64,000 nt of DNA from Streptomyces formicae (GCF_002556545.1 NZ_CP022685.1:1426001-1490000); one strand, 5' to 3'; positions 17,070-26,197 are shown, counted from the first letter of the stretch. The notes: a model not told the origin generated them from the letters alone. Numbers and translations: made by a program.

Positions 17070-18170
17070 TCACCAGTAGCTGCCCTGCACCATGGCCGCG
17101 AGGCTGGCGTGGTGCAGGATCAGCATGTCCGCGTCCTCGGGGTTCACCGGAACGGCGGCCTCGCCGAAGTGCACTTGGCGGTAGGCGACGCGCAGCATCA
17201 CGACGGCGTGCCGCAGCGCGGCGTACAGCGTGTAGAAGTCCATGTCGCGCGGCGTGTGCCCGGTGAGTCGCGCGTACGTCTCCTCGACGCGGTCGCGGCG
17301 CAGGAAGTCCGGCAGGCCCGGCTGCCCGAAGCTCACCGTCAGGTCCTGGAAGAACCGGTGCAGGTAGACGGTCCAGCCGATGTCGACCTCGCGCGGGGCC
17401 AGGGCCGCCATCTCCCAGTCGAGGACGGCCGCGGGGTCGAAGCCCGCGTAGACGATGTTCCCGATGCGCGCGTCGCCCCAGTTGAGCACGGGGTCGCCCT
17501 CGTCGTCCGGCCACATCTCCTCGATGCGGTCGAAGGCGCTCTCGATGAGCGGTGAGCGGGGCAGTCCGCTCACCACCCAGGCGTAGTAGGCGCGTTGGGC
17601 ATCGACGTGGCGGCGCAGCGGGCTGCCCTCGCCGGGCGTGTCGAGGAACCGCGCCTCGGAGAGCGGGGCCTGGTCGTGCAGGTGCGCGACGACGCGGACC
17701 GACTCCTCCTCCAGGTGGGCACGCTCGGCGTCGGTCGCGGAGTGCAGCCAACTCCCCTCGTACGTATACGGCATGACGTCCGGCGGGACGCGGCCCTCGA
17801 CGCGTTCCATCACGAAGAAGGGCGCGCCGAGCGGCCCCGGGTCCTCCTCCAGCCACAGCACGCGCGGCACCGGCAGGTCGGTGTGCTCGGCGACGAGCCG
17901 CATCGTGCGGTACTGGCGCGGCATGTCGTAGACGGGGAAGATCGTGTACGCCGCCGGGTCGGCCGCCACGCGCAACGCGCAGTAGGCGAAGGGCGGTTCG
18001 GGATGCTCGATGGAGAAGAGCAGGGTCTCGCTCGACATGCCGTTGGACTCGGGGACGGTGACGTCGACCGCCTTCGCGCCGGGCAGGCGCCGGCCGAGCC
18101 AGGCGGTCAGTCGGCGGGCCAGCTCTTCCGGTTCGCGCGTGGTGGTGCGGGGACGGGGTGCCGTGGCCAT
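17070..18170 (-). CDS. APH/ACAD10-like phosphotransferase family protein
   Basis: 366 residues, kinase-like fold of the aminoglycoside phosphotransferase family. The N-lobe has SNGMSSETLLFSIE, and the catalytic loop reads LNWGDARIGNIVY, with Trp where classical APH has His but with Asp and Asn retained. The metal motif is AVLDWEMA. The sequence resembles the branch related to the ACAD10 N-terminus and not antibiotic-resistance enzymes. It is the second gene of an operon (23 bp after the conserved protein at 18194-19321). The acyl-CoA dehydrogenase nearby may be related in function. Confidence 0.8.
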   Translation of the reverse strand: MATAPRPRTTTREPEELARRLTAWLGRRLPGAKAVDVTVPESNGMSSETLLFSIEHPEPPFAYCALRVAADPAAYTIFPVYDMPRQYRTMRLVAEHTDLPVPRVLWLEEDPGPLGAPFFVMERVEGRVPPDVMPYTYEGSWLHSATDAERAHLEEESVRVVAHLHDQAPLSEARFLDTPGEGSPLRRHVDAQRAYYAWVVSGLPRSPLIESAFDRIEEMWPDDEGDPVLNWGDARIGNIVYAGFDPAAVLDWEMAALAPREVDIGWTVYLHRFFQDLTVSFGQPGLPDFLRRDRVEETYARLTGHTPRDMDFYTLYAALRHAVVMLRVAYRQVHFGEAAVPVNPEDADMLILHHASLAAMVQGSYW

Positions 18171-18193
18171 GCCCGTGCTCCTCTCTCGGTCCC

Positions 18194-19321
18194 TCAGGGC
18201 GCGACCGAGTCGAATCCGGTGAATCCGCTGGGGTCGTGGCGGCCGAAGCTGCCGTGCTCGAAGATTCCGTAGCCCGTCTGCCCGTCGAGGGTGAAGCGGG
18301 CCGCGTGGTCGATGACGCCGTAGGCGGCGAGCGGGTGGGCCGAGGGGTCCGACAGGTCGTAGGTGCGGCGGTCGGTCCAGTCGCGGCCGCGCCAGGTGCC
18401 GTGCTGCCAGTCGTCGGCCGGCGGGTATCCGGCGCCCACGGCCAGCGGCAGCGAGGCGAGGATCTGCACGCCGAGCTCGACGGGCTTGCGGTCGCCGGGA
18501 TCGGTGAGGTGGACGACGGCGCTCTGCGGGTGGCGGCTGCCCGGCCGGTAGGTGATGTCGGCCTGGGGCCAGCCGAGTTGGCGGTCGGGATGGCCGGGGC
18601 GGACCAGCGTGGCGTCGTTCAGGGTGCGGTAACCGTCCGCGCCCTCCTGGGTGATGACCATCAGGAAGCGGTCGTCGAAGCGCACCGGGCTCCAGATCCA
18701 GTGGAAGCCCTCGGTGCCGAACTCCTCCTCCAGGCGCCCGCGTTCCTCGCCGGGGATGGGCCGCACGCCCCAGCTGCGGTCACGGGTGGCGGTCCACTCC
18801 CGCGCGCTCACCGGGATCTCCTGGGAGCCCGCGCGGATCACCCCTTCGGGGCGGCCCGCCTGGACGAAACGGCGCCCTTCGAGGCTCAGCCGGTCGCCCC
18901 GGCGCTGGATGTGGTGCGGCTCCCACAGGGCGGGGAAGTCGGCGGTCCATGTGACGTCGTACGAGAGGGAGTCGGGGTCGTCCGGATCGGCGGCGCAGCG
19001 TAGACGCAGGCGGCGCAGCGGCTCCTCGACGGTGATGCGCAGCGGGCCGACGGAGAGGTTCATCCGGTCCTCGCCGAGGGCGTCACTGGCGCGTACGGCG
19101 TGCAGCGTGTTCCCGACGCGCAGGGTGGCGTACGCGTCGATCACACCGGTGTTCGGGTAGACGCCGAGCCCGAGGATGAGCAGGGCACGGCCCTCGTGGT
19201 CGAAGAGGTGGAAGATGCACCGGTCGTACGCGTTGCGGTCGCCCGTCGCGACATGCTTCATGGAGAGCGGGACCTGGTGCACGGGGTACTCGTCGAGCGG
19301 GACCGGACGGTCGTCTGCCAC
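18194..19321 (-). CDS. Conserved actinobacterial protein of unknown function
   Basis: About 375 residues, rich in beta strands and Trp (GFHWIWSPVRFDDRFLMVIT, REWTATRDRSWGVRP), without signal peptide. Proteins of this kind often sit beside APH-like phosphotransferases in actinobacteria; I do not know the activity. The GTG start at 19321 is set by GGGAGG six bases upstream; the frame extends seven codons further. It is likely co-transcribed with the phosphotransferase. Confidence 0.7.
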   Translation of the reverse strand: MADDRPVPLDEYPVHQVPLSMKHVATGDRNAYDRCIFHLFDHEGRALLILGLGVYPNTGVIDAYATLRVGNTLHAVRASDALGEDRMNLSVGPLRITVEEPLRRLRLRCAADPDDPDSLSYDVTWTADFPALWEPHHIQRRGDRLSLEGRRFVQAGRPEGVIRAGSQEIPVSAREWTATRDRSWGVRPIPGEERGRLEEEFGTEGFHWIWSPVRFDDRFLMVITQEGADGYRTLNDATLVRPGHPDRQLGWPQADITYRPGSRHPQSAVVHLTDPGDRKPVELGVQILASLPLAVGAGYPPADDWQHGTWRGRDWTDRRTYDLSDPSAHPLAAYGVIDHAARFTLDGQTGYGIFEHGSFGRHDPSGFTGFDSVAP

Positions 19322-19574
19322 GGCAAACCTCCCTGTAAGCACGGCAGTTCAGGGTGGCGGGAGGCGGTGGGCTCCTCCGGCGCGGAGATGACGGTACGTC
19401 AGATTTCGGGTCGGAGCCATACAGCGGGACGGAGCCGTGGCGGGCCGCCTCCGGCGTACGCGGAGTCGTACGGCCGTCCACGCGCACATCCGCGCCGCCA
19501 CACAGACCTGCCGCGAACTGACAGTCGAATCCGCGGGACGGTGACCTCGGCAGGGTGACGGGCGTTGGCCTTGC

Positions 19575-19955
19575 ATGACCCCCACGGACATGGGCCCGGC
19601 GCACATCCCCACCGGCCGCCGACGGCGCGCCTTGGTGACGGTGCCCGCCTCCGCAGAATCGGTTCCGCAGCGGCCCCAGCAGGCACAGCCTCATCACCAG
19701 CCCCATCACCAGGCGCACCAGCAGGCGCACCAGCAGACTCATCAACAGCCGCTCCCGCAGGGGCTCCCGCCCCACGCGCAGCCGCAGCCGCATCTCGCGG
19801 ACCCGCCGATCTACCGCGCGCTGATCCGTCACTGGTCCGACCGCGGCCGGACCCTGCCAGGGCACCCCGACCCGGAGTGGGTCAGGCTCGCGGCGTCGCC
19901 GGTGCGGCTCGGTCAGTTCAGCGCGAGTCGGGACCCGCGAGGTGACGGGCGATGA
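19575..19955 (+). CDS. Hypothetical His/Gln-rich protein
   Basis: 126 residues. A low-complexity middle (HHQPHHQAHQQAHQQTHQQ) arises from repeated CACCAG-type codons. The compact C-terminal segment is PPIYRALIRHWSDRGRTLPG plus WVRLAASPV, which looks like a real short domain. The Shine-Dalgarno is weak, so the start is uncertain. Its 3' end overlaps the convergent acyl-CoA dehydrogenase by 38 bp. Function unknown. Confidence 0.55.
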   Translation: MTPTDMGPAHIPTGRRRRALVTVPASAESVPQRPQQAQPHHQPHHQAHQQAHQQTHQQPLPQGLPPHAQPQPHLADPPIYRALIRHWSDRGRTLPGHPDPEWVRLAASPVRLGQFSASRDPRGDGR

Positions 19956-21090
19956 CCATGCGCTGGATCTGATTGGTGCCCTCGACGATCTGCAGCACCT
20001 TGGCCTCGCGCATGAAGCGCTCCACGGGGAAGTCCGCGGTGTAGCCGTAGCCCCCGAGCACCTGTACGGCGTCCGTCGTCACCTTCATCGCCGCGTCCGT
20101 GCACAGGAGCTTCGCCATGGCCGCCTGCTTGGAGAACGGCCTGCCCGCGTCGCGCAGCCTGGCCGCGGCCAGGTACAGCGCCCGGCCCGCCTCGATCTGC
20201 GTCGCCATGTCCGCGAGCATGAAGCGAAGGCCCTGGAAGTCCGCGATCGGCCGGCCGAACTGCCGTCGTTCCGTGGCGTACGACACCGCCTCGTCCAGCG
20301 CCGCCTGGGCCACCCCGATCGCGCAGGCCGCGATGCCGAGCCGCCCCGAGTCGAGCGCGGAGAGCGCGATGGCGAAGCCCTGGCCCTCCTCGCCGATGCG
20401 GCGGGAGCCGGGGACGCGCACGCCGTCGAAGTTGATCTGCGCGGTGGGCGAGCCCTTCATGCCCATCTTCTTCTCGGGCACCGCCGCGTTCAGGCCATCG
20501 GCGTCGCCCGGCACCAGGAAGGCCGTGACGCCCTTGGCGCCCTCGCCGCCGGTGCGGGCGAGGACGGTGTAGAAGTCGGCGACGCCGCCGTGGGTGATCC
20601 ACGCCTTGGTGCCGGTGATGACCCAGTCGTCACCCTCGCGGACGGCCTTGGTGCGCAGGGACGCGGCGTCGGACCCCGACGCGGGCTCGGAGAGGCAGTA
20701 GGCGCCGAGGAGGCCGCCGCCGAGCATGTCGGCCAGGTGCTCGGTCTGCTGCTCCTTGGTGCCGTACCCGGCGAGCGCGTGGCAGGACAGGGAGTGCACG
20801 CTGACACCGAGGCCGACGGTCAGGCGGGCGGCAGCGAGCTCTTCGAGCACCTGGAGGTAGACCTCGTACGGCTGGTCGCCACCGCCGAATTCGGCGGCGT
20901 ACGGCAGTCCGAGCAGGCCCGATTCGGACAGCAGGGTGAAGACCTCGCGCGGGAAGCGCCCGGCCTCCTCTTCCTCCGCGGCCCGCGGAGCGATCTCGCG
21001 CTGGACGATGTCCCGGACGAGCGAGAGCAGATCCCTGGCCTCATCCGTGGGCAGCTGACGATCCACCGGCTGCGGGGCGTGGTCGGGCAT
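19918..21090 (-). CDS. Acyl-CoA dehydrogenase
   Basis: 390-residue FAD flavoenzyme that oxidises acyl-CoA to 2-enoyl-CoA. All three domains are present: the N-terminal helical domain, the middle domain with YCLSEPASGSDAASLRTKA and WITHGG, and the C-terminal domain with ERRQFGRPIADFQ. The catalytic Glu is in LQIVEGTNQIQR. The start MPDHAPQPV at 21090 has GGGAGGAG nearby. The acyl chain preference is not readable; short or branched chains are likely. Confidence 0.9.
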   Translation of the reverse strand: MPDHAPQPVDRQLPTDEARDLLSLVRDIVQREIAPRAAEEEEAGRFPREVFTLLSESGLLGLPYAAEFGGGDQPYEVYLQVLEELAAARLTVGLGVSVHSLSCHALAGYGTKEQQTEHLADMLGGGLLGAYCLSEPASGSDAASLRTKAVREGDDWVITGTKAWITHGGVADFYTVLARTGGEGAKGVTAFLVPGDADGLNAAVPEKKMGMKGSPTAQINFDGVRVPGSRRIGEEGQGFAIALSALDSGRLGIAACAIGVAQAALDEAVSYATERRQFGRPIADFQGLRFMLADMATQIEAGRALYLAAARLRDAGRPFSKQAAMAKLLCTDAAMKVTTDAVQVLGGYGYTADFPVERFMREAKVLQIVEGTNQIQRMVIARHLAGPDSR

Positions 21091-21314
21091 GACGCTCTCC
21101 TCCCTGTGGGGCTGCGGCAGGCTCCGCTGTGGGTGAGGCGGCGCCGCCGGGAAACGATGCAGGGCCCAGGCCATCTCCCGGGTCGCGGAAGCGGCTGACC
21201 AGCGGCTCTGGCGCGTTGAGTATGCCCGATCGACGGCACCCCGTCACTAGTTAACGACCGCTTACTCGAAAGATAGCCGAAGATCGACGATGACCGCGGG
21301 ATTGGTACGAACCA

Positions 21315-21343
21315 TTGACGCACTGGTCTAGTCCTCCTACTGT
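21315..21343 (+). promoter_or_regulatory. Chitinase promoter with DasR-like element
   Basis: TTGACG (21315-21320) and TACTGT (21338-21343) with a 17-bp spacer form a sigma-70-type promoter. Inside the spacer, ACTGGTCTAGTCCTCC (from 21322) matches the DasR dre consensus at about 13 of 16 positions, with a perfect left half ACTGGTCTAG. DasR represses chitin genes until GlcNAc phosphates accumulate. The palindrome-like TGGTACGAACCA lies just upstream (21303-21314). Confidence 0.7.
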
Positions 21344-21460
21344 TCCCCGGAACGTCTTAACGCGTTCATGCCAAGACGCGGCGCGGACGCGACACCGACG
21401 CGACACACAGGTCCACAGCACCACTTCCCCCCTCCCTGTTTCCCCCCACAAGGAGACACG

Positions 21461-22705
21461 ATGCTCAGACCGCACACCCCCCGCGCCTCCTTCCGGGCGC
21501 TCATCGCCACCGCCTGTTGCGCCGCCCTCGGCGCGGGCCTGCTCGCCGGTGCGGGCAGCGCCGCAGCCGACCAGGACCAGGGCGCCCCCACGAAGGCGGC
21601 CGCCGGTTCCAAGGTCGTCGGCTACTTCACCGAATGGGGCGTCTACGACCGGAACTACCACGTCAAGAACGTCGACACCTCCGGCTCGGCCGACAAGCTC
21701 ACGCACATCAACTACGCCTTCGGCAACGTCCAGGGCGGCAAGTGCACGATGGGCGACGCCTACGCGGCCACCGACAAGGCGTACACCGCCGACCAGTCCG
21801 TGGACGGCGTCGCCGACACCTGGGACCAGGAGCTGCGCGGCAACTTCAACCAGCTGCGCAAGCTGAAGAAGAAGCACCCCGACCTCAAGGTCCTCTGGTC
21901 CTTCGGCGGTTGGACCTGGTCGGGCGGTTTCACCGAGGCCGCCAAGAACCCCGCGGCGTTCGCCCAGTCCTGCTACGACCTGGTCGAGAACTCCAAGTGG
22001 GCCGATGTCTTCGACGGGATCGACATCGACTGGGAGTACCCCAACGCCTGCGGTCTGACGTGTGACACCAGCGGGCGCGAGGCGTACAAGAGCCTGATGT
22101 CCGCGGTGCGTGCGAAGTTCGGCGCGAACAACCTCGTGACCGCGGCGATCCCGGCGGACGCGGAGACCGGCGGCAAGATCGACGCCGCCGACTACGCGGG
22201 CGCCGCGCAGTACGTCGACTGGTACAACCCCATGACGTACGACTACTTCGGCGCCTGGGACGCGAAGGGCCCGACCGCCCCGCACTCGCCGCTCACCTCC
22301 TACAGCGGCATCCCCAAGGAGTCCTGGAACTCCGAGGCGACCATCAAGAAGCTGAAGGGGCTCGGCGTTCCCTCCGAGAAGCTGCTGCTCGGCATCGGCT
22401 TCTACGGACGCGGCTGGACGGGCGTCACGCAGAAGGAGCCCGGCGGCACCGCCACGGGCCCGGCCGCGGGCAAGTACGAGCAGGGCATCGACGACTACAA
22501 GGAACTGAAGACCAAGTGCCCGGCCAACGGCACGGTCGGCGGGACCGCGTACGCGCACTGCGGGAACAACTGGTGGAGCTACGACACCCCGGCGACCATC
22601 GCGGGGAAGATGGACTACAAGAACCAGCAGGGACTCGGCGGCACGTTCTTCTGGGAGCTCAGCGGCGACACGTCCAACGGTGAGCTGATCAAGGCCATCA
22701 ACTGA
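21461..22705 (+). CDS. Secreted GH18 chitinase
   Basis: 414 residues. A Sec-type signal peptide (RASFRALIATACCAALGAGL, ending near AAAD) precedes a single family 18 catalytic domain. The active-site motif FDGIDIDWEYP carries the acid Glu192 and the DxDxE aspartates; SFGGWTWS and MTYDYFGAWD are the other substrate-binding motifs. It hydrolyses beta-1,4 GlcNAc polymers outside the cell. No carbohydrate-binding or FnIII domain is attached. AAGGAGACACG sets the ATG. It is likely controlled by DasR. Confidence 0.94.
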   Translation: MLRPHTPRASFRALIATACCAALGAGLLAGAGSAAADQDQGAPTKAAAGSKVVGYFTEWGVYDRNYHVKNVDTSGSADKLTHINYAFGNVQGGKCTMGDAYAATDKAYTADQSVDGVADTWDQELRGNFNQLRKLKKKHPDLKVLWSFGGWTWSGGFTEAAKNPAAFAQSCYDLVENSKWADVFDGIDIDWEYPNACGLTCDTSGREAYKSLMSAVRAKFGANNLVTAAIPADAETGGKIDAADYAGAAQYVDWYNPMTYDYFGAWDAKGPTAPHSPLTSYSGIPKESWNSEATIKKLKGLGVPSEKLLLGIGFYGRGWTGVTQKEPGGTATGPAAGKYEQGIDDYKELKTKCPANGTVGGTAYAHCGNNWWSYDTPATIAGKMDYKNQQGLGGTFFWELSGDTSNGELIKAIN

Positions 22706-22724
22706 CGCATCACGTACTGGCGTC

Positions 22725-22755
22725 GGGGCGGGAGCCGGTCGGCGGCTCCCGCCCC
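22725..22755. terminator. Terminator after the chitinase gene
   Basis: GGGGCGGGAGCC and GGCTCCCGCCCC form a perfect 12-bp stem with a 7-base loop, 20 bp after the stop, followed by TTCGTCG. It can serve both converging genes. Confidence 0.85.
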
Positions 22756-22786
22756 TTCGTCGTACGCCGCCGGCAACGGCCCTGCC

Positions 22787-23410
22787 TCAGGGGCGGGCCG
22801 GTGCCGGGTACGACGGCTCGAAGTCCTCGATCACGCGCAGCGTGTCCCCGAGGGTCCGCACCAGGAGGTCGCAGACCGTCTCGCGCGGCAGGCCCCGGTG
22901 GCCGATCCAGTCGAGCGCGACGCCCTCGACGCTGCACAGCCAGCCGAGCAGCGCGGTACGCGCCAATCGCGGTATGTCCTTGCGGCCGTACGCCCCTTCG
23001 GCGATCGTGCCGATCATGGCCTCGCGCACCCCGTCCCGTATGGCGTGCACCTCGGCGTCGAAGCCGACGCCCCCGCTGATGATCGTGCGGTACGCGGCCT
23101 GGTGGTGCTCGGCGTAGCGCAGATAGCCGTCGATGGTGCGGTGCACGCGGTCCACGGGCGGCAGGTCGTCGTGGCGTCCGGCGCGCGCGACGAGGTCGGC
23201 GACGGAGTCCTCGATGATCGCGAGGTAGTAGCCGCGCTTGGACTTGAAGTAGTAGTAGATCAGCCCTTTGGCGACGCCCGCCTGCTTCGCGATGTCGTCC
23301 ATCGACAGGGCGTCGTAGGACGTGTCGGCGAACAACTTCCGGCCGATGGCGATGAGTTCGGCTCGGCGTGCCGCGGAGCGGTCGGTGCCGCGCTGTTGAC
23401 TATTATTCAA
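22787..23410 (-). CDS. TetR-family regulator
   Basis: 207 residues. The N-terminal TetR helix-turn-helix reads RAELIAIGRKLFADTSYDAL, SMDDIAKQAGVAKGLIYYYFKSKRGYY (in two parts). A variable all-helical ligand domain follows. TTG start at 23410, with AGGG seven bases upstream. It is divergent from the DUF6230/DUF6114 membrane module across 141 bp that holds the direct repeat CTTACGCAC-G-CTTACGCAC, and it may control that module. Ligand unknown. Confidence 0.88.
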   Translation of the reverse strand: MNNSQQRGTDRSAARRAELIAIGRKLFADTSYDALSMDDIAKQAGVAKGLIYYYFKSKRGYYLAIIEDSVADLVARAGRHDDLPPVDRVHRTIDGYLRYAEHHQAAYRTIISGGVGFDAEVHAIRDGVREAMIGTIAEGAYGRKDIPRLARTALLGWLCSVEGVALDWIGHRGLPRETVCDLLVRTLGDTLRVIEDFEPSYPAPARP

Positions 23411-23551
23411 TTTCGGCCCTAGTCTCCAACTGCCTCGGGATGTCCGCAGTATGGCAGAACCGTGCCACCTGCCGGTTCGGCTCCCGACGGCGCTTCACGC
23501 ACTCCCCTTACGCACGCTTACGCACCCAGCACGACGTACGGGAGGAAGACA

Positions 23552-24166
23552 GTGAGCGCAGCACGCAACGCGTTACGCGAGGGCAGAACCAACTGGAAGA
23601 AGACGGCCGTGGTGGCGCTGCCCGCCGTGCTGGCCGTCGGGGTCATGGCCAATGTGATGGCCGAGGGCGCGCTCGCCGCGTCCTTCGCCGTCTCCGGGAC
23701 GAGTTTCCAGGTGTCGTCGGGCAAGCTGACCAGCCAGGGCCTGTCCTCCTACGTACAGACCGACCGGGACGTCGACGGCAAGGGGCACCCGGTGGCGCTC
23801 CTCGGGATCGGCGACGCCACGCTCTCCGACATCTGCCAGGCGGCCGAGGTCAAGACGCCCGTGGGCACCGTGGTGTTCAAGCTGACCGCGGGCGGCGACG
23901 CGGGCAAGGTCACCGCGAGCAACCTCGTCATCGACGGCGAGGACCTGGTGGGCGACGCCCGCTTCGGCACCGCGCAGATCGGCCGGGACGCCTCCACGCT
24001 CGACGAGGTGCCCGGAGTCAAGGGCGAGCGCGGCAAGTTCGGGCTGCAGGCCGGGGACATCGAGGTCGCCGGGGTGAAGTCGCACGCCTGGTCCGCGACC
24101 GGCGGGAACTTCCGGCTCAAGGGCATGAGGGTCGATGTCAGCATCGGCGGCAAGAAGTGCTTCTGA
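23552..24166 (+). CDS. DUF6230-type secreted or membrane-anchored protein
   Basis: 204 residues. After a basic N-terminus, one hydrophobic segment ([20 protein letters not shown]) serves as signal anchor, followed by a beta-rich extracellular domain. This architecture and the following DUF6114 gene match the conserved DUF6230/DUF6114 pair of Streptomyces, function unknown (some databases carry a legacy cholesterol-esterase label, which no motif here supports). The GTG start is set by GGAGGAAG. Confidence 0.75.
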   Translation: MSAARNALREGRTNWKKTAVVALPAVLAVGVMANVMAEGALAASFAVSGTSFQVSSGKLTSQGLSSYVQTDRDVDGKGHPVALLGIGDATLSDICQAAEVKTPVGTVVFKLTAGGDAGKVTASNLVIDGEDLVGDARFGTAQIGRDASTLDEVPGVKGERGKFGLQAGDIEVAGVKSHAWSATGGNFRLKGMRVDVSIGGKKCF

Positions 24167-25140
24167 CCGGTGGCGGCAGAGCCGGGGTCAGGCCGTTCCG
24201 GCGGGACGGCGGCGGCTGGCTCGACCGGCGCCTGCCGTGGCCCGAACAGCGCCGGGTGCTGCGCGGCTGGCGGCGCACCCGGCCGTTCTGGGGCGGCCTG
24301 CTGCTGATCCTGGGCGGCGCCGAACTCCTGCTCGTCCCGCTGTCGCCGCTGACCGTCCTGGTCAGCCTCGGACTCGGCGGGATCGCGGCGCTCGGCATCG
24401 GGATCGCGCTCGTCGTGGCCGGGCTCTTCCTGTGGCTGCTGCCGCACACCCATCACTACGTGAGCGTCAACGCCCTGATCCTGTCGGTGCTTTCGTTCGC
24501 CGCCACCAATCTCGGCGGCTTCCTGATCGGCATGCTCCTCGGCATCGCGGGCAGCGCCATGGGGTTCGGCTGGAGCCCCGTGCCCGAGGGCACCGAGGAG
24601 GATCCGGACCGGCCCAAGGTGCGGGACGGGCAGGGCACGCGGACCCTTGCCGTGCTCCTCCCCGTGCTGATCGTCGCCGGGATCATGAACGGGAACCCGG
24701 CGAAGGCCGCGCCGCCGTCCGGCGCGGAGATCGTGGCGCCGCGAGTGCCGCCGATCGTGACCACGACGCTCTTCGCGCCGCAGGGCTTCCTCCTCGCGGG
24801 CGTGCGCGAGATCCCGACCGCGGACGGTCCCTTGAAGGTCATGGTGCTGCGGATGAAGGCCGCCTCGCTCACCGACTACCGGCTCACGACGCGCGACGGC
24901 AAGGACGAACTCACCCTGGGCGCCGACACGTTGGAGCTGAGCGGCGAGGTCACGCTGTACCTCACCAAGTTCAAGGGGTGCCTCGAAGGCATCCTCTGCC
25001 TGACCTTCACGCCCGACAAGCTGCCGGTGCCGCCCATCGTGCCGCCGTTCGTCTTCATGACGGACGTCAGCGCCGAACAGGCCCTGGTGACGTCGGACTT
25101 GATCGTGGCGGGTGGTCTGACCCTGAAGGCTTCGGCATGA
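24157..25140 (+). CDS. DUF6114-type membrane protein
   Basis: About 327 residues. Several hydrophobic segments lie in the first half (FWGGLLLILGGAELLLVPLS; LVSLGLGGIAALGIGIALVV; ALILSVLSFAATNLGGFLIG); one more (RTLAVLLPVLIVAGIM) precedes a beta-rich extracytoplasmic domain. The GTG at 24157 overlaps the end of the DUF6230 gene by 10 bases, so they are coupled. The two presumably form a membrane complex of unknown task. Confidence 0.75.
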   Translation: MLLTGGGRAGVRPFRRDGGGWLDRRLPWPEQRRVLRGWRRTRPFWGGLLLILGGAELLLVPLSPLTVLVSLGLGGIAALGIGIALVVAGLFLWLLPHTHHYVSVNALILSVLSFAATNLGGFLIGMLLGIAGSAMGFGWSPVPEGTEEDPDRPKVRDGQGTRTLAVLLPVLIVAGIMNGNPAKAAPPSGAEIVAPRVPPIVTTTLFAPQGFLLAGVREIPTADGPLKVMVLRMKAASLTDYRLTTRDGKDELTLGADTLELSGEVTLYLTKFKGCLEGILCLTFTPDKLPVPPIVPPFVFMTDVSAEQALVTSDLIVAGGLTLKASA

Positions 25141-25168
25141 GGGGCTCGGCATGAGGGGCTCGGCATGA
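25137..25168. repeat. 14-bp tandem repeat at a gene junction, with three ATGA motifs
   Basis: ATGAGGGGCTCGGC occurs twice (25137-25164), followed by a third ATGA. The first ATGA contains the stop codon of the DUF6114 gene and the third is the start of the next gene. The three ATGs fall in three different frames; only the last opens the real frame. It appears to be a duplicated translational-coupling site. Confidence 0.85.
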
Positions 25169-26073
25169 TCCAGATCCAGGCGGCGCTCTTCTGGGCGTAC
25201 GCGATCGGCGCGACGTTCGCCCTCTCGGCGGGGCGCCAGCTCCAGGTGTGGGAGCGGATCAACGCGGGCGAGGGGCCGCGCACGCGCAGCAGGGCCGCCA
25301 ATCCGTACCTCGCGCTCACCGCGCTGTTCGCCGCCGTCCTGATGGTGCCGACGGGCCTCTTCCTGCTCTGGCAGAACCCCGCGTGGGCGACCATGCACGT
25401 CGCGTCGGGGCACGAGGGCGTGTGGGCGGGGTTCGTGCTCTTCTACGCGGGCGGCATCCCCGTCGCCGCGATCACCGGGTTCCTGGTGGCGCAGGCGCTG
25501 GTGCTCGTGGGGGCGGGGTACTGGGCGTACCTGCAGTGCGTGGGCGGGTACTTCCTGCTCTTCGGCACGCTGATCCACGGCTGGGACGGCAGCGGCTACG
25601 AGCGCTTCCTCTCCCCCGGCGCGAAGGACTTCGCCGAGTGGCCCAAGGACAGCGTCGTCAATCACGTCCTGGGCTTCTTGACGTCCGGCACGTTCCTCGC
25701 GCTGCTGCTCTTCGGCGCCGCCGTCATCGGCACGATGCTGATGACCGAGATCGGCTGGCTGATGGAGGGCTGGTCACTGCCCGGCGCCGACGAGGACCGG
25801 AAAGTACCGAGGTTCCTCGGCATCGCCATCGCGGCGGCCGGGGTCTACGGGCTGCCGTTCGTCGGCGCGCTCCTGGCGAGCGGTCTGGTCCGGCTGCTCG
25901 GCGGCTGGCTCGGCCTGCCGCTCTTCGCGGTGCTCGCGGGGGTGACGCTGCTGCACGGGCGCTCGCCGGTGCGCTGGCTGTACGGCCTGGTGGGCGTGCC
26001 GGGGCGGCACTGGCGCGCGGGCCTCGACGACGACGGCCACGTGGACGGGCTCAGAGCAGACCGGTCTGCGTGA
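25165..26073 (+). CDS. Polytopic membrane protein of unknown function
   Basis: 302 residues with about seven hydrophobic segments (AALFWAYAIGATFALSAGRQ; LALTALFAAVLMVPTGLFLL; AAITGFLVAQALVLVGAGYW; LALLLFGAAVIGTMLMTEIG). Not recognised as a known family. It is the third gene of the DUF6230/DUF6114 transcript. Its 3' end overlaps a small leftward gene by 23 bp. Confidence 0.72.
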   Translation: MIQIQAALFWAYAIGATFALSAGRQLQVWERINAGEGPRTRSRAANPYLALTALFAAVLMVPTGLFLLWQNPAWATMHVASGHEGVWAGFVLFYAGGIPVAAITGFLVAQALVLVGAGYWAYLQCVGGYFLLFGTLIHGWDGSGYERFLSPGAKDFAEWPKDSVVNHVLGFLTSGTFLALLLFGAAVIGTMLMTEIGWLMEGWSLPGADEDRKVPRFLGIAIAAAGVYGLPFVGALLASGLVRLLGGWLGLPLFAVLAGVTLLHGRSPVRWLYGLVGVPGRHWRAGLDDDGHVDGLRADRSA

Positions 26074-26197
26074 CGAGCATCGCCAGGACGACGACGAGGG
26101 TCCAGCCCGCGAGGTGCTCCAGGTAATTCGGCCCGTCTTCCCCGGGGCCGCCGGTGCGGGCCTTGGCGTGGACGGCGGTGGCAGAGGTCGCGGTCAT
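26051..26197 (-). CDS. SCO1431-type small membrane protein
   Basis: 48 residues: a short polar N-terminus (MTATSATAVHAKARTGG), EDGPNYLEHL and one C-terminal membrane segment GWTLVVVLAMLVTQTGLL. The layout matches the small conserved Streptomyces family named after SCO1431, and the neighbourhood agrees. Function unknown. There is only a weak ribosome binding site. Its end overlaps the convergent membrane-protein gene. Confidence 0.75.
   Translation of the reverse strand: MTATSATAVHAKARTGGPGEDGPNYLEHLAGWTLVVVLAMLVTQTGLL

Noticed and set aside
17070..18170. Aminoglycoside resistance kinase
   Set aside because: The catalytic loop WGDARIGN and the overall sequence fit the ACAD10-like branch; its neighbour is a conserved non-resistance protein.
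23552..24166. Cholesterol esterase
   Set aside because: No hydrolase motif is present; the name is a legacy database label for DUF6230 proteins.
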